64,000 nt of DNA. It comes from Cuspidothrix sp046080125. Its GTDB lineage: Bacteria; Cyanobacteriota; Cyanobacteriia; Cyanobacteriales; Nostocaceae. The first letter of the stretch is position 1. Each line of letters starts with the position of its first letter. Location of the stretch: positions 1-64,000 of the forward strand of contig JBJTTJ010000221.1 in the NCBI GenBank assembly GCA_046080125.1. Reading direction: 5' to 3'. Positions 1 to 9,184 of this stretch are shown here, piece by piece. The notes beneath the pieces are model-generated. The model worked only from the letters and a program-made list of their open reading frames with translations, was not told the origin of the DNA and made no database searches. A program made the translations under genes and the position numbers.

Positions 1-126
1 TGTCCAGGATTAAAGGATTAACACGGTGAAAACGGAGATTTTATCACCAATTACCCGTTACCAGTTCCAATTAGATAACTAGCAACTTGAGTTAATTAAG
101 TCATCTGAAATTGAAGTTAATCATCT

Positions 127-1641
127 ATGTCAAATCCTACACATAAAAACAAACAATCTCCGATCATTGTCATCGGTGCGGGTATAGGTGGACTCACAGC
201 AGGAGCGTTATTAGCCCATAGAGGTTATAATGTCCTTATTTTCGACCAAGCTATCGTTCCTGGTGGTTGCGCTTCTACATTTAAACGTCAAGGATTTACC
301 TTTGATGTCGGTGCAACCCAAGTTGCAGGTTTAGAACCTGGGGGAATACACCAGCGCATTTTTTCCGAATTAAATATAGAATTACCCGCAGCTATATATT
401 GTGATCCAGCTTGTGCGGTATATCTTCCTGGAGAATCTACACCCATTAATGTTTGGCGTGATCCTCAAAAATGGCAAGCAGAACGTCAAAAACAGTTTCC
501 GGGTAGTGAACCTTTTTGGCAATTATTAACAACTTTATTTAATGCTAGTTGGGAATTTCAAGGACGTGATCCGATTTTACCCCCGCGTAATTTATGGGAT
601 TTAGGACAACTAATCAAAGCAGTTCGTCCGAGTACATTTATTACCGCACCTTTCACTTTTATGACAGTGGGAGATGCTTTAAGATTATATGGTTTAGGAA
701 ATGATAAAAGACTGCGGACATTTTTAGATCTACAACTAAAATTATATTCTCAAGTTAGTGCCGAAGAAACAGCTTTACTATATGCAGCAACAGCATTGAG
801 TGTATCCCAATCTCCCCAAGGATTATATCATTTACAAGGGAGTATGCAAGTTTTGAGCGATCGCTTGGTAGCATCCTTAGAACGAGATAATGGTAAATTA
901 TTAATGCGTCACACCGTCGAAAAAATCAACGTTGAAAATGGCAAAGCGAAGGGTGTAGTTATTAGAAATCAAAAAACAGAGGAAATTTTCACCGAAAAAG
1001 CAGATCATATAATTGCTAATGTCACTGTACAAGACTTAGTAAGATTATTAGGAGAAAAAGTCCCATCTGGATATAAACAAAGAGTAGAAAAACTTACTCC
1101 TCCTTCTGGTGCATTTGTTATTTATATCGGTGTAGATAAAAGTGCAATTCCTCTTAATTGTCCACCGCATTTACAATTTTTATATGATATTAATGGCCCA
1201 ATTGGTGAAAATAATTCCCTATTTGTATCCGTCAGTCATGAAGGAGATGGCCGCGCACCAATAGGAAAAGCGACAATTATTGCATCTTCTTTTGTAGATT
1301 TTACTCAGTGGTGGAATACGGAAAATTATCAAGAATTAAAGGATAAATTTACCCAAGATGCAATTTCTAAACTTTCCCAATATTTCTATTTAAAACCAGA
1401 AACCATCATTTATGTAGAAGCTGCCACACCTCGCACCTTTGCTAATTATACAACCAGAGAAAAGGGAATTGTCGGCGGTATTGGTCAAAGAATACCAACT
1501 TTTGGACCCTTTGGTTTTGCTAACCGTACACCTATTAATAATTTGTGGTTAGTTGGTGACTCAACTCATCCAGGGGAAGGTACAGCAGGGGTGAGTTATT
1601 CAGCTTTAACAGTAGTTAGGCAAATTCAAGCTCAAAATTGA
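127..1641 (+). CDS. crtD: Carotenoid C-3',4' desaturase CrtD (phytoene desaturase family)
   Basis: A 504-residue FAD-dependent oxidoreductase of the phytoene desaturase/isomerase superfamily. The N-terminal dinucleotide-binding motif VIGAGIGGLTAG (about residues 15-26) and its closing acidic residue (LIFDQ) are intact. The C-terminal substrate/FAD signature (LWLVGDSTHPGEG) is also present. The segment PGGCASTF followed by FDVGATQVAGLEPGG is, from memory of the family, typical of cyanobacterial CrtD; CrtH isomerases usually read GGSAG there. CrtD introduces the 3',4' double bond needed for myxol-type glycosides and acts on membrane-bound carotenoids. The start is the first ATG of the open frame. 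The next gene is unrelated, so the gene looks monocistronic. The main alternative is the carotene isomerase CrtH, or another paralogue of the group. Confidence 0.8.
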   Translation: MSNPTHKNKQSPIIVIGAGIGGLTAGALLAHRGYNVLIFDQAIVPGGCASTFKRQGFTFDVGATQVAGLEPGGIHQRIFSELNIELPAAIYCDPACAVYLPGESTPINVWRDPQKWQAERQKQFPGSEPFWQLLTTLFNASWEFQGRDPILPPRNLWDLGQLIKAVRPSTFITAPFTFMTVGDALRLYGLGNDKRLRTFLDLQLKLYSQVSAEETALLYAATALSVSQSPQGLYHLQGSMQVLSDRLVASLERDNGKLLMRHTVEKINVENGKAKGVVIRNQKTEEIFTEKADHIIANVTVQDLVRLLGEKVPSGYKQRVEKLTPPSGAFVIYIGVDKSAIPLNCPPHLQFLYDINGPIGENNSLFVSVSHEGDGRAPIGKATIIASSFVDFTQWWNTENYQELKDKFTQDAISKLSQYFYLKPETIIYVEAATPRTFANYTTREKGIVGGIGQRIPTFGPFGFANRTPINNLWLVGDSTHPGEGTAGVSYSALTVVRQIQAQN

Positions 1642-1753
1642 TCATTTTCTTTTTAGTGGTAACAGATACAGATTCTTACAAAATATTGACCGAGAATTAT
1701 ATTCGTTGATCTTTTTACTCCAGAACATTTATGCAATCAAAGATTAAATAATT

Positions 1754-3769
1754 ATGGGTTCAAATGTAAATCTACAAAAAGCGAAAATTCTTAGTCTTTT
1801 GTGTTGTGAAACTTACGAAAATGAAACTAAGATAATCTCTAAAAAATCCATATTTCCGCTTCGAGATAAACAAATAATAAAACATAGTGACCCAACAGTT
1901 CCTTTGTTGGCATTGTCAGGTATTTTAGATGAGGAATTAATTATTGCATTTCGAGGAACAGTTATAGCCGATAAAGAACAACCATTAAAAAATTGGCAAC
2001 ACATGGTAACAACTATGATTTGCAATTTTTTAGCAGTAGCAGACAATCCTCTTTACGCAAGTAAATATAATACTAAAGCTTATGCGGGTATGGTTCACCC
2101 AGGATTTGCATGGTTGCTAGAAGAGTTTTTACCTGATATTGAAAATGTTATAAAAAATTCCAATGCCAAGCAAATATGTTTAACAGGACATAGTTTAGGT
2201 GGTGCATTAGCTACTTTAGCAGCTTATAGACTGATTAATACTTTTCCTGTCAACAGCGTTTATACCTTTGGATCTCCACGTGTAGGAGATAAAGATTTTA
2301 GGTCTCAATACAAAATAACACATTTCAGATTTGAAAATCGGAATGATATCGTACCTCATGTTCCACCATATGATCAACATCGAGATAGGATTAATAATTT
2401 ACTTCTTCCATTTATTAAATCACAACTACCTGCTGTTAATTATCAACACGTAGGTACGCTCCAATTCATTAATTGGGAAGGAAACCTTGTTGAAGATTCG
2501 ACACTTCTGCGAGAAGAGCGACTCAATGAATTTGTTAAAAATCCGAATGAGATATTTAATGATCATAATATCTCTTTATATTTTCAAGCTTTAGAAAATT
2601 TAATTAAAGCAATCGTTAATTATTCAGAAGAAAGTGGAGTCAATATGCAAAGTTCATTGAACATTCTCACTATTGGTAAAACTGGTGCAGGCAAGAGTTC
2701 TTTGATTAACTACTTATATGGTGAGGATATAGCAAAAGCTGGTATTGGTAGTCCAGTAACACAAGGTGGATTTGATAAATATCAGATTAAGTGGGAAGAT
2801 ATTAATGTACAAATATACGATTCTGTCGGACTTGAAGTTGGTAATGGAATGGCAAAAAGTTGGGAGGAAAATCTTAATAGTGAACTAAAAGAACATGGTA
2901 TAGAACGTCAAGCGATTGAATGGTTTCATGCAGTATTCTACTGTATTAATGCAGGCGGTCACCGGGTTGAACCATACGAAGAGGGAATTATCGAGAAACT
3001 TATTTTAAATAAATATAGGTTAATCATTGTTGTGACAAATTCTGATCAAGCTACAGATAAAGAGATAGATCAACTAATACAACCCATAAGAAGAAAATTT
3101 ACGCAAGATATTGCTCCGGTGGTTCCAGTATGTAGTGTCACAAGGGAACTGCGTGACGGCAGTGTGAGTAGGACTTTTGGTCGTAGTCCGTTACAATCAG
3201 AAATGTTGAAGGGTTTTTGGTACGCTATTACTGTTCGTTTACCGGATAGATGTGCATATCTATTGCATCAAGAAGTCGATAAATGGATGGAAAAACAAAC
3301 AGAAATCATATCTTCACATACTGATAAAACAGGTAGGTTGCATAAAATTACAAAAGAGAAGTTGATAGATCAAATTAATGACAATCTTAAAATTTTTCAA
3401 GGAGAATTAGATAACTTAAGGATAAAAATACTTAAAAAAGAGATAACTGAAACTGTAAGAAATTTTGCGGTAATAGCCAATAAACTACAGTATCCACAAT
3501 CAGAAGATTTTCCTAAGTTACCTACAAACCTAAATATTCCTCCAGATTTTATTTCTCAAGTAAAAAAACTTCTGTTAAGTTTTGGGAATTTTTTTGCAAC
3601 TATTCTTGCGAGACTTGTTGGTTTGTTTGACAGTAGGAGTCCTCAAGATGTGATTAAAAATCTAGAGAATGAGATGTTAAAACTTAAGAATATTATTACA
3701 GAACAAAATCCGCAAATTTCAGAATTGGTAGAAGGAATGCTCAGAACGGAGGTGAATGAAAATCAATAA
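1754..3769 (+). CDS. Class 3 lipase domain fused to a P-loop GTPase domain
   Basis: A 671-residue two-domain protein. Residues about 30-240 form an alpha/beta-hydrolase of the class 3 lipase family. They contain the nucleophile elbow TGHSLGGALATLAAYR (Ser147), the oxyanion-side motif FRGT, and a typical FGSPRVGD with an Asp/His-containing tail (NDIVPHVPP). Residues about 300-480 form a GTPase: the Walker A motif GKTGAGKSS (308-316), IYDSVGLE as the G3 equivalent of DxxG, and VVTNSDQATD as a G4-like NxxD. The C-terminal ~190 residues are charged and helical (LIDQINDNLKIFQGELDNL), with a hydrophobic stretch (FGNFFATILARLVGLF) that could touch membrane. The reading frame is continuous, so this is a real fusion. 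The substrate is unknown. A membrane-remodelling or defence role is only inference. The flanking genes do not help. Confidence 0.75.
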   Translation: MGSNVNLQKAKILSLLCCETYENETKIISKKSIFPLRDKQIIKHSDPTVPLLALSGILDEELIIAFRGTVIADKEQPLKNWQHMVTTMICNFLAVADNPLYASKYNTKAYAGMVHPGFAWLLEEFLPDIENVIKNSNAKQICLTGHSLGGALATLAAYRLINTFPVNSVYTFGSPRVGDKDFRSQYKITHFRFENRNDIVPHVPPYDQHRDRINNLLLPFIKSQLPAVNYQHVGTLQFINWEGNLVEDSTLLREERLNEFVKNPNEIFNDHNISLYFQALENLIKAIVNYSEESGVNMQSSLNILTIGKTGAGKSSLINYLYGEDIAKAGIGSPVTQGGFDKYQIKWEDINVQIYDSVGLEVGNGMAKSWEENLNSELKEHGIERQAIEWFHAVFYCINAGGHRVEPYEEGIIEKLILNKYRLIIVVTNSDQATDKEIDQLIQPIRRKFTQDIAPVVPVCSVTRELRDGSVSRTFGRSPLQSEMLKGFWYAITVRLPDRCAYLLHQEVDKWMEKQTEIISSHTDKTGRLHKITKEKLIDQINDNLKIFQGELDNLRIKILKKEITETVRNFAVIANKLQYPQSEDFPKLPTNLNIPPDFISQVKKLLLSFGNFFATILARLVGLFDSRSPQDVIKNLENEMLKLKNIITEQNPQISELVEGMLRTEVNENQ

Positions 3770-4058
3770 GATGTGTTTCTCTCTCCATCTTTGTAAGATG
3801 CTTACGGCTTTACTGAGGGATATACTTAAAAACCACAAATCAAATAGGATTGCTATATTGGTAGGCAGGAATTTTTTATTTCCTACCTGCCAATGTATAA
3901 AGCGCATAATGCAAAACCTAAAAAGTAATATAATTATCTGCGTTTATCTGCGTCCATCTGCGTTTCATTATTACTGCTTGTACCTCACTTGAATGGTAAT
4001 TGCTGTAAATTGATCATCCAAAGGTCGGGGATATGAGTATTGAAGATTTACTAAAAAG
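3770..4058. other. Intergenic region with a decamer repeat, no gene seen
   Basis: This stretch separates the lipase-GTPase from the convergent mutM. Short open frames here have no recognisable content. The only structure is a run of three near-identical decamers, listed separately. Confidence 0.5.
3935..3964. repeat. Three tandem decamers of the TATCTGCGTT type
   Basis: Three adjacent ten-base units read TATCTGCGTT, TATCTGCGTC and CATCTGCGTT. Similar TCTGCGT tandem runs are common between genes in filamentous cyanobacteria. No function can be read from it. Confidence 0.7.
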
Positions 4059-4892
4059 CTAATGCTGACATTGAGAACAAAAATGGCTAGAACGGCCACC
4101 TAATTTAATTCGCTGGATGACATTACGACAAACTTTACAGGGTTCTCCCGTGCGGTTATAAACCCACGCTTCACCACCATAATTGCCATTCACACCTTTG
4201 ACATTGAGAAAATTACTGAAAGTCGTCCCACCTACAGCAATACTGGCTGATAAAACTTCAATAATTGCTGTTCGTAAAAGTTCAATTTGGGGAAGTTTTA
4301 ATTCTGTACCCAAAGTTGTGGGTAAAATGCCACTTTTAAATAAAGCCTCATCAGCATAAATATTACCTAATCCTGCCACCATTGACTGATCTAATAAGCT
4401 AGTTTTGATGGGACGACGGGATTTTTTTAATTTATCGGCTAAATACTCCACAGTGAATTCTGGTGAAAAGGGGTCAACTGCCAGTTTTGCCAAACCTGTA
4501 ATAATACTTTCTACAGCCACACTAGGGGGAACATACCACATTTGTCCGAAGGTGCGCTGGTCAACAAAGCGTAATTCTTGATTTTCCCCAAAGAATAACC
4601 TGACTCTGGTGTGTTTGTGCAAAGGTTCATTTTGGTCTAACCAGAGTAATTGACCTGTCATGCGTAAATGCACTCCCAAGGAGGAAGCAGGGGAGAGTTC
4701 TGCGACGAGATATTTACCACGACGATGCCAGGTAGTGATGGTATTACCTTTAATTTTATAAATAAATTCATCAACGGAAAACGGGTAGGCGATGGTGCGT
4801 TGTAGCAGTACATCTCCCCCCGTAATTTCTTGACCGAGGGTTAATTGATTTAAACCCCGGCGGACTGTTTCAACTTCAGGCAGTTCAGGCAT
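4059..4892 (-). CDS. mutM: Formamidopyrimidine-DNA glycosylase (Fpg/MutM)
   Basis: This 277-residue base-excision-repair glycosylase removes 8-oxoguanine and formamidopyrimidines and nicks the abasic site. It starts with the diagnostic MPELPEVETVRRGL, so Pro2 is the Schiff-base nucleophile after Met removal and Glu3 and Glu6 are present. The conserved Lys of the HRRGKYL loop and the helix-two-turn-helix signature (GLGNIYADEAL) follow. The C-terminal zinc finger has the expected CxVC and CSQC pairs around the RSSHF segment. Length is normal for the family (270-280). In cyanobacteria the gene commonly lies next to psaE, as here on the same strand 116 bases downstream, which supports both calls. 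Confidence 0.95.
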   Translation of the reverse strand: MPELPEVETVRRGLNQLTLGQEITGGDVLLQRTIAYPFSVDEFIYKIKGNTITTWHRRGKYLVAELSPASSLGVHLRMTGQLLWLDQNEPLHKHTRVRLFFGENQELRFVDQRTFGQMWYVPPSVAVESIITGLAKLAVDPFSPEFTVEYLADKLKKSRRPIKTSLLDQSMVAGLGNIYADEALFKSGILPTTLGTELKLPQIELLRTAIIEVLSASIAVGGTTFSNFLNVKGVNGNYGGEAWVYNRTGEPCKVCRNVIQRIKLGGRSSHFCSQCQH

Positions 4893-5008
4893 TCAAGCAA
4901 ATAATTTTTATAGGGGCGGGTATGGTCAAGCAGAATTAATATCCCGGATTTTTGCCTTGATATGTCCTGTTATCATCCCATAAAACTGTCCCCTAGACAC
5001 CGGGCTGT

Positions 5009-5221
5009 TTATTTTGTCGCTTTAGCCGCAGGTGCTTTCACTTCGATTAATTCATCTAAAGCGAAGTTGTTGGTGTTGACATCATTGTAATTAACCTTGT
5101 TAAAGCGGACAATTACAGGATATTTGATGCCACTTTTATCAACAGAAACCACTGTACCAAGCTCCTGACTCCAGTAGGATTCAGGGCGGAGAACACGTAC
5201 TACAGAACCACGTTGAACCAT
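5009..5221 (-). CDS. psaE: Photosystem I reaction centre subunit IV (PsaE)
   Basis: A 70-residue peripheral subunit on the stromal/cytoplasmic face of photosystem I. It helps dock ferredoxin and supports cyclic electron flow. The whole protein matches the SH3-like PsaE fold: MVQRGSVVRVLRPESYW at the start, GTVVSVDKSG in the centre, YPVIVRFNKVNY and NNFALDEL. A short Lys/Ala-rich tail ends it. The start has a purine-rich site (GGGAAG) about nine bases upstream. The gene is probably its own transcription unit, with the AT-rich 200 bases upstream as the promoter region. Confidence 0.97.
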   Translation of the reverse strand: MVQRGSVVRVLRPESYWSQELGTVVSVDKSGIKYPVIVRFNKVNYNDVNTNNFALDELIEVKAPAAKATK

Positions 5222-5433
5222 GTTGTATCTTCCCTTTTGAAGTATGAATTGCCATTAAATGAGGGCTGATTGTTTTTACTCTACAACCTGAAGGTATTTG
5301 CTTGTGGTTTTGTTAAGTTATTTGTCAAATTGCTGGGTTTTCCCTGTTTATCAATTGTGAAGTTTTTTGATTACCCTTGACAAAGAACTAATAATAGAGT
5401 AAGTTCATGGCGGAAGACTTGTTGTCAAAAGTG

Positions 5434-6018
5434 CTATGTTTTAGTTAATACAAAGACACTACCTTCGTTACCCCGGCCAATACGGATCTCATCATCTATA
5501 TAAGTGATATCTAACCAACCTTGTTGTTGTTGACGTTGAATGGGAAAATCAAAAGCTGTAAATTTTTGACCAGATTCAATTTGTTGGATAAAATTTTCTG
5601 GTGATGTGTAACCGATGAGGCGTTGTAACCCAATAATCGAGCGTCGAAATTGTACTTGTACACGCCGTTCGGAAACTGGTTCAAATTTAGCAGCAACGCT
5701 GACTAGTCCTTCTAAGGAAGGAAGACCATAGATCTCAGCTATATTGTAAACACTGTTGCTTTGTACCCGAATACATTGGTAAATTTGACCAAGTTTACAA
5801 AAGGGTAAACGATCTATGTTTAGGAGAGCTTTGCTTGTGGTGTATAGTAGTCGCCAGTTGCCTTCTAGTAAATTACTAGCTGCTAATGGACGAGGGGTAG
5901 GATTAAAATCTTCTAGATTAGCGATCGCTGCTAAAATAGCCTGTTGTTGTGACCCATTGGTTAATAAACCCCGATTTGTTCCTGCAACGGCCTCAATTAG
6001 AGTGGATTTACCTATCAT
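5434..6018 (-). CDS. PAP/fibrillin family lipid-associated protein
   Basis: A 194-residue member of the plastid lipid-associated protein (PAP/fibrillin, lipocalin-like) family. Typical elements are the N-terminal helix that precedes LEDFNPTPRP, the block LLEGNWRLLYTTSKALL, the beta-rich middle (IYQCIRVQS, VYNIAEI), and the C-terminal DITYIDDEIRIGRGNEGSVFVL, split here by the reader at DEIR. Fibrillins sit on thylakoid or lipid surfaces and help protect the photosynthetic apparatus under light stress. The ligand of the cyanobacterial protein is not established. It lies upstream of psaE on the same strand but 212 bases away, so co-transcription is uncertain. Confidence 0.85.
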   Translation of the reverse strand: MIGKSTLIEAVAGTNRGLLTNGSQQQAILAAIANLEDFNPTPRPLAASNLLEGNWRLLYTTSKALLNIDRLPFCKLGQIYQCIRVQSNSVYNIAEIYGLPSLEGLVSVAAKFEPVSERRVQVQFRRSIIGLQRLIGYTSPENFIQQIESGQKFTAFDFPIQRQQQQGWLDITYIDDEIRIGRGNEGSVFVLTKT

Positions 6019-6343
6019 TGCCCTTTACCTCAAGAGTTTGCACTATCAAACAGCATGAATCAGATATGAATGTTTTTTGCCCATAATCATCGAACTCATT
6101 AAATAATGCCGTTTCGGCTACAATTTCGGGATTAAATGAAAATTTTCTTTAATTCGGATTTAACAATTAAAGAGTTGTATGAGGGAATAAATTAACTGGT
6201 ATAGCGGTATGCAGTTAAATGAGATGCAACAGAGCGAAGTGCTGAAAATTAAAAATCACACGGGATAATGCTAAACCTGCTGCCTCATGTTATATCAAAT
6301 GATAAACTCTCTAGATATATAAACCCTTGGTGTCATTGTTGAT
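6019..6343. other. Intergenic region between divergent genes, no gene seen
   Basis: About 325 AT-rich bases between the divergently transcribed fibrillin and DUF3134 genes, so promoters for both should lie here. No RNA gene or conserved repeat was recognised. Confidence 0.5.
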
Positions 6344-6583
6344 ATGTTAGATTCTCCCCTTCGTGAAGCCCCCCGCAACCAACGAGCAGCAGTCATCCCC
6401 TTAAAACAAGAGTCATCCATGTTGGACTGGCTGCGAGCAAGTGGCCGACTTATAGCCCGTGATGTGCATGATGCCGAGTCTAAAGATGATGTCGAAGTAA
6501 TATCCGATTTTCTAGGCGGGGACGATGGCATTGGTGATATTGATTATGACGACGACGACGATGTTGTAATCGAAGAGGATTAG
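6344..6583 (+). CDS. DUF3134 family small acidic protein
   Basis: A 79-residue cyanobacterial protein of unknown function. The N-terminal half, with LREAPRNQRAAVIPLKQ and SMLDWLRASGRLIARD, is the conserved DUF3134 core as remembered from other cyanobacteria. The C-terminal half is extremely acidic (DYDDDDDVVIEED), produced by a run of GAC/GAT codons. There is no signal peptide or membrane segment, so it should be soluble. It lies 85 bases upstream of mraY on the same strand. A link to cell-wall synthesis cannot be claimed from position alone. Confidence 0.75.
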   Translation: MLDSPLREAPRNQRAAVIPLKQESSMLDWLRASGRLIARDVHDAESKDDVEVISDFLGGDDGIGDIDYDDDDDVVIEED

Positions 6584-6668
6584 TCTAGAATATTTTGGAA
6601 ACTACGGAGCAAAAATAGTTTCTATTGTTTGATTTAGGTTTTTAAGTGTGGAGTGAAGGAAATTTTCT

Positions 6669-7769
6669 GTGGACGCTAAATTATCTCCTAATAAAAGTTT
6701 AAATTTTTCGGGAATTGGGTTGGCCTATTTACTGGCACTATTACTCACTATAACAGCTTTAACTTTAGATGGGGGGGCAAATAGAACCCCTTGGTCTGTT
6801 ACATCCCTCACCCTACCCCTTTTACTCTCTGCTGTCGGTGTCACCATTCTCGGACAGTGGGTAATACCGATTTTACAAAGACTAAAAACAGGTCAGATTA
6901 TTCGGGAAGATGGACCCCAAGCTCATTTGAAAAAAGCCGGCACTCCAACCATGGGGGGTATATTTTTCATCCCTGTCGCGGTGGTAATGGCTTGCATATT
7001 ATCGGATTTTTCTCAAGATGTGTTGGCGGTTTCCGCTTTAACACTCAGTTATGGTTTAATTGGTTGGATAGACGACTGGCAAATTTTACGCCGTAGGTCT
7101 AATAAAGGTATTTCTCCCAAGACAAAGTTAGCTCTGCAAGTGATATTTGGGGCGATATTCTGTCTGTGGCTGATGTTGAAAGGTGATTTTAGTATAACTA
7201 ATATCCATTTACCTTGGATAGGTTTATCCTTGCCTTTGGGGCTGTTGTTTTGGCCTGTGGCGGGGTTTGTTTTGGTCGCGGAGAGCAATGCTACTAATTT
7301 AACAGATGGTATTGACGGTTTGGCGGCGGGAACAGTAGCGATCGCTATTTTTGCATTAGGTGTTGTAGTTGCCCCCACTTCCCCTGACTTGATGGTATTC
7401 TGTGCTGCTGTTAGTGGTAGCTGTGTAGGTTTTTTAGCCTATAACCGTAATCCCGCAAGTGTGTTCATGGGTGATACCGGTTCTTTGGCCTTGGGTGGCG
7501 CTTTAGCTGCCGTGGCACTGGTGACAAATAGCTTGGTAATACTGTTTATCCTCAGTGGTATTTTCTTCGTGGAAACCCTCTCTGTTATGGCTCAAGTCAG
7601 CTATTATAAAGCGACAAAGGGACCAGACGGCAAAGGTAAACGGTTATTTAAAATGGCACCTTTACATCATCATTTAGAATTAACTGGTTGGTCAGAATTA
7701 CAAGTTGTGGCAGTCTTTTATATCATTGCTGGTTTTCTCGCCTCTGTATGTGTGATGGGTATAAAATAA
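6669..7769 (+). CDS. mraY: Phospho-N-acetylmuramoyl-pentapeptide-transferase (MraY)
   Basis: A 366-residue polytopic membrane enzyme that makes lipid I from UDP-MurNAc-pentapeptide and undecaprenyl phosphate at the cytoplasmic membrane. Motifs are the loop DGPQAHLKKAGTPTMGG (about residues 80-96), the catalytic Asp pair in GWIDDWQ, NATNLTDGIDGLAAG with the third essential Asp, and the His-rich cytoplasmic loop MAPLHHHLELTGWSE near the C-terminus. About ten hydrophobic helices are visible. The start is GTG, chosen because it begins the open frame about ten bases after a GGAAATT stretch. Length is normal for cyanobacteria. A strong terminator follows. Confidence 0.96.
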   Translation: MDAKLSPNKSLNFSGIGLAYLLALLLTITALTLDGGANRTPWSVTSLTLPLLLSAVGVTILGQWVIPILQRLKTGQIIREDGPQAHLKKAGTPTMGGIFFIPVAVVMACILSDFSQDVLAVSALTLSYGLIGWIDDWQILRRRSNKGISPKTKLALQVIFGAIFCLWLMLKGDFSITNIHLPWIGLSLPLGLLFWPVAGFVLVAESNATNLTDGIDGLAAGTVAIAIFALGVVVAPTSPDLMVFCAAVSGSCVGFLAYNRNPASVFMGDTGSLALGGALAAVALVTNSLVILFILSGIFFVETLSVMAQVSYYKATKGPDGKGKRLFKMAPLHHHLELTGWSELQVVAVFYIIAGFLASVCVMGIK

Positions 7770-7795
7770 TCAGATTTTTCATTAAATACGAATTT

Positions 7796-7826
7796 ACAAC
7801 CCCCTCTTTTGGGGGTTGTTTTTTTA
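7796..7826 (+). terminator. Rho-independent terminator after mraY
   Basis: A nine-base perfect stem ACAACCCCC / GGGGGTTGT with a six-base loop TCTTTT, followed by a run of T residues, 27 bases after the mraY stop codon. This is the clearest intrinsic terminator in the window. Confidence 0.9.
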
Positions 7827-7946
7827 CTTGTGGCGCTAGAAACCGGAATAGCAAGATGGTAATGTTGAATAAAATTAATTTGTCCCCAATGTTCCAGAAT
7901 CTATAAACAATAGACATCTGGTTACCAAAATGATATTTTCCAGTAT

Positions 7947-8663
7947 TTACACCTTACTGCTGTCTGGTGGGTCGAACTTATAACCATAACCCCGTACCGT
8001 TTTAATAAACTCTGGCATACTAGAATCAACTTCCATTTTCTTACGCAGTTGACCAATATGTACATCTACAACTCGTCCATCTCCCACATAATCACAACCC
8101 CAAATCTTTTGGATGAGTTGGGTGCGACTCCATGCTTGTCCAGGATGGGTAGCGAGAAAATGTAGAATATTAAATTCCAAAGCAGTTAAAGCTAAAGGTT
8201 TATCATTAAGTGTCACTTCTCTTGCGTCTGAATTAATGGCTAATTGATTAAAAGTTAAGCGTTGTGAACGACTAGGCTGAATATAGCGTACTCTTCTTAA
8301 CAACGCTTCTACCCTAACTTCTACCTCAGCTAGACTAAATGGTTTAGTTAAAAAATCATCTGCACCGGCGGCCAGGACTTTAATTTTATCAGCTTCATCA
8401 TTACGACTTGTCAGAATCATGACTAAAACACCGGTGCGACTTTGCATTTCCTGACAAATTCTATATCCATTTGCATCTGGTAAATTCCAGTCTAGAATCA
8501 CTAAATCAGGATTTAATCGCTCAAATAATGTTATGGCAGTTTTACCATCCGCAGCCGATTCTATTTGATATTTCCGACTCAAGAATCGTTGAATCAGGTT
8601 ACGAACGGTATAATCGTCATCTACAATCAGAATCTTGGAATTGGTTGGGGAAAGGGTATCCAT
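7947..8663 (-). CDS. OmpR-family two-component response regulator
   Basis: A 239-residue response regulator. The receiver domain (about 12-125) has the acidic pair in ILIVDDDYT, the phospho-acceptor Asp in LVILDWNLPD, the Thr/Ser switch region (VMILTSRNDEADK) and the Lys in FLTKPF. A winged-helix DNA-binding domain follows (LTALEFNILHFLATHPGQ, then VVDVHIGQLRKKM and TVRGYGYKF). The frame is open for 52 codons upstream. That extension is low-complexity and unlike a receiver, so I chose the ATG at 8663 (MDTLSP). No histidine kinase is adjacent, so it is an orphan regulator. It resembles the RpaA/RpaB/NblR type, but I cannot assign which one. Confidence 0.88.
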   Translation of the reverse strand: MDTLSPTNSKILIVDDDYTVRNLIQRFLSRKYQIESAADGKTAITLFERLNPDLVILDWNLPDANGYRICQEMQSRTGVLVMILTSRNDEADKIKVLAAGADDFLTKPFSLAEVEVRVEALLRRVRYIQPSRSQRLTFNQLAINSDAREVTLNDKPLALTALEFNILHFLATHPGQAWSRTQLIQKIWGCDYVGDGRVVDVHIGQLRKKMEVDSSMPEFIKTVRGYGYKFDPPDSSKV

Positions 8664-8844
8664 AGGGCAATCTATTATTGTTTTGGCAATTGGTTGTGAT
8701 GATAGATGCTTACTTTTATTATTGAAAGTTAGTTTACTTTCAACCCCTGATTTTACTTGCATCAACAAGATTAAAAGTATTTTGTTGTTTGCTAGGGTAC
8801 GATAATCTCTGGTAAATGCCACCTGACTCTAGGGTTATTTTAGG

Positions 8845-8908
8845 ACTTACGCAAGATATGTTTGAAAACCCGATTTTTTCCTAGGGGTAATTCATGAATT
8901 ATCCCTAC
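8845..8908. repeat. ACTTACGCAA motif plus TAATTCATGAATTA palindrome
   Basis: ACTTACGCAA at 8845-8854 is followed 27 bases later by a near-perfect palindrome with TAGGGG and CCCTAC ends and the core AATTCATGAATT (8882-8908). The same combination recurs near 12273, 52203 and 60627, so it is a mobile-type intergenic repeat. Confidence 0.8.
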
Positions 8909-9096
8909 CGAGTCTGATAACTACTCTGCCATAGCTAAATTTTCCATGAAGTTTATGCAAACTTTAGACATCTTACTCTTAAAAAAAAGTATAAGAAATG
9001 TACAATTTTGGGATTTTTTTTAAGAAATTTTGTATAAATTAGACACGTAAATAAATACAAACAAGAAGATAGATATTCATATTTTCAGAAGCATAG

Positions 9097-9128
9097 GATA
9101 CCCGAAATAAATAAAAGAATCGGGTATC
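9097..9128. repeat. Inverted repeat downstream of moeB
   Basis: A nine-base perfect stem GATACCCGA / TCGGGTATC with a 14-base AT-rich loop, 57 bases past the moeB stop. It could help terminate moeB but lacks a T-run in that direction. Related CCCGA-type hairpins occur at 53148 and 62797. Confidence 0.6.
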
Positions 9129-9184
9129 TTGTTTAGCAGATGAAATTGAGAATTTAGGGAAATTAATCATCCCACAACGGGTTA

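Larger units (their letters stand above)
8664..9184. other. Intergenic region with repeats, no gene seen
   Basis: About 520 bases between moeB and the chosen regulator start. It contains an ACTTACGCAA motif with an AATTCATGAATT palindrome, an AT-rich tract around 8990-9050 and a hairpin downstream of moeB. No convincing coding content was seen. Confidence 0.5.

Noticed and set aside
3756..3992. 78-codon plus-strand frame after the lipase-GTPase gene
   Set aside because: It starts inside the preceding gene and runs through a decamer repeat. It has no protein-like pattern.
8664..8822. N-terminal extension of the response regulator
   Set aside because: The extra 52 residues do not resemble a receiver or signal sequence. 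The ATG at 8663 gives a standard-length protein.
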